Source of the DNA: Lethocerus indicus
Lineage: Eukaryota; Arthropoda; Insecta; Hemiptera; Belostomatidae
Assembly (NCBI GenBank): GCA_019843655.1
Contig: JACDQD010000007.1
Span: 20,726,365-20,790,364, forward strand
DNA: 64,000 nt
Reading direction: 5' to 3'
Shown: piece by piece, positions 63,122 through 64,000 of the stretch
Layout of the letters: each line of letters starts with the position of its first letter
How positions within the stretch are numbered: position 1 is the first letter of the stretch
The notes under the pieces: model-generated
The model's input: the letters and a program-made list of their open reading frames with translations, nothing else
Databases searched by the model: none
What the model was told of the DNA's origin: nothing
Translations under genes and position numbers: made by a program

Positions 63122-63249
63122 AATTATTAGCTTTTCTGTCTCGAGAAGATATTGATGATGTGGCAGTAGGCAAATAACACTTATAAATAATTATGGAATA
63201 CCCGAAGGTTTACATAAAAGGTTTACGATAGGGAAATGAGAACTATTTT

Positions 63250-63440
63250 ACTGTAGGTTCGTGATGTTTCTGTCTCCTCTCGCTGGTTTGGTCTTTTGCT
63301 AGACCGGTTTCGGCTGCTCGCCATCTTCAGTAGCGGTGTTAGTCACTGTTAGCACTTTGGATGTTTTTTGGGCATTCTCACTGCACTGTTACTTTCACTT
63401 GTACTGTAATGTTTGTCAGTTTGTCAGTTGTATATATACG
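63250..63440 (-). repeat. Family A copy 13, single arm without outer segment
   Basis: Minus-oriented arm from CTGTAGGTTCGTGATG to CACTTGTACTGT (about 63407), then bases resembling the spacer of copy 11 (TTGTCAG..TGTATATATAC) to about 63440. No second arm follows. Its outer limit CTGTAGG is the same as the limit of copy 3 on the other strand (CCTACAG), so both belong to one subfamily. The GGCGAGCAGCC and GGTCTAGCAAAAGACC blocks are intact. Confidence 0.88.
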
Positions 63441-64000
63441 CATTCTGGTAAACAATCCCTCTCGTTGAAAAGGGCTTTTGTACGACAAGAAGGGAATGGT
63501 TCAAATATAATTTAATCAAAAATAATTAATTTTACCGCGTTGCTACAGTTAGCAGAAATTGAATCTAATAAAACAATCATGCCTCTCAATATTCATGTGA
63601 CGCGATCAAATTGCGAAATGACGAATAACGCGGAAAATGAAACAACTATTCGTATAGCAATCTGGTTTCCAGTAGGAATTTAAAAGAGATTGAGTTCGAT
63701 CAAAATTTGTAATCCGATATTATTTATATATAATATAAAATTAATGGAAACTGTTTTATTTAGCTGAATAATCCGCAATGAGATTTAGAGGTTTTTACAA
63801 AATGGATATACTACAGCAAATCAATTTATTTTGTGATGGATTTGAATGAATACTAGGTATTTTTATCTTGGGATAATATGATTTTTCCCTGGTGTTAATT
63901 TTATTATATGAAAAACGTTTCAGTTTTATTGCTAAATCCCGTTGGTACTGTCACAGACGATGTATGCCCCAGGTAACAGAACACTGAATCCGTCCTATTG
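63441..64000. other. AT-rich intergenic end, no gene
   Basis: AT-rich sequence without an open frame of note, repeat copy or RNA gene. Confidence 0.5.

Noticed and set aside
1..64000. CRISPR array, operons or phage genes
   Set aside because: No regularly spaced short direct repeats, no ribosome binding sites before long frames and no dense gene packing; the DNA is eukaryotic in character.

Overview
This 64 kb window looks like non-coding DNA from a eukaryote, most likely an invertebrate animal (arthropod-like). The species cannot be told from the sequence alone. The reasons are: no dense run of long reading frames on either strand; the longest frame is about 174 codons and resembles nothing I know; no tRNA or rRNA gene was found by eye; there are many di- and mononucleotide microsatellites; and CpG is abundant, which argues against a heavily methylated vertebrate genome. 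Composition alternates between GC/CpG-rich islands of roughly 200-600 bp and AT-rich stretches of about 0.5-1.5 kb, from end to end.

The clearest content is a dispersed repeat, here called family A. Twelve to fifteen copies can be seen: near 0.4, 17.5, 24.8, 28.1, 29.1, 29.5, 35.1, 38.6-39.0, 49.8-50.1, 53.2-53.5, 54.2-54.6, 63.0 and 63.3 kb, with decayed candidates near 7.1 and 55.7 kb. The unit is a foldback structure. Two arms of up to about 190 bp are reverse complements of each other, around a short or variable spacer. A further segment of about 45 bp, ending in ACAGGTATGTTAAAC, is often present on one side only. Several copies are bordered by direct repeats of different lengths (13, 15 and about 33 bp). 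One copy holds a second dispersed repeat (family B, also at 12.96-13.11 kb in the opposite orientation). Another copy is interrupted by a roughly 194-bp insertion with a 12-bp target duplication.

Region by region: 0-13 kb is a GC/AT mosaic with one family A copy at the left edge; 13-18 kb holds both family B copies, a CT tract, a long TA tract and a composite family A copy; 18-25 kb holds G-rich and CT/GA tracts and a half copy of A; 25-30 kb has three more A copies; 30-38 kb is mosaic with one A fragment; 38-39 kb has the interrupted A copy; 39-50 kb is copy-free mosaic with a long GA tract; 50-55 kb has three large A copies; 55-63 kb is mosaic; and 63-63.5 kb has two A copies, one a near-perfect short hairpin.

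I could not support any protein-coding gene. The GC islands carrying TAATTA-type motifs could be cis-regulatory DNA of a distant gene, but that is inference only.
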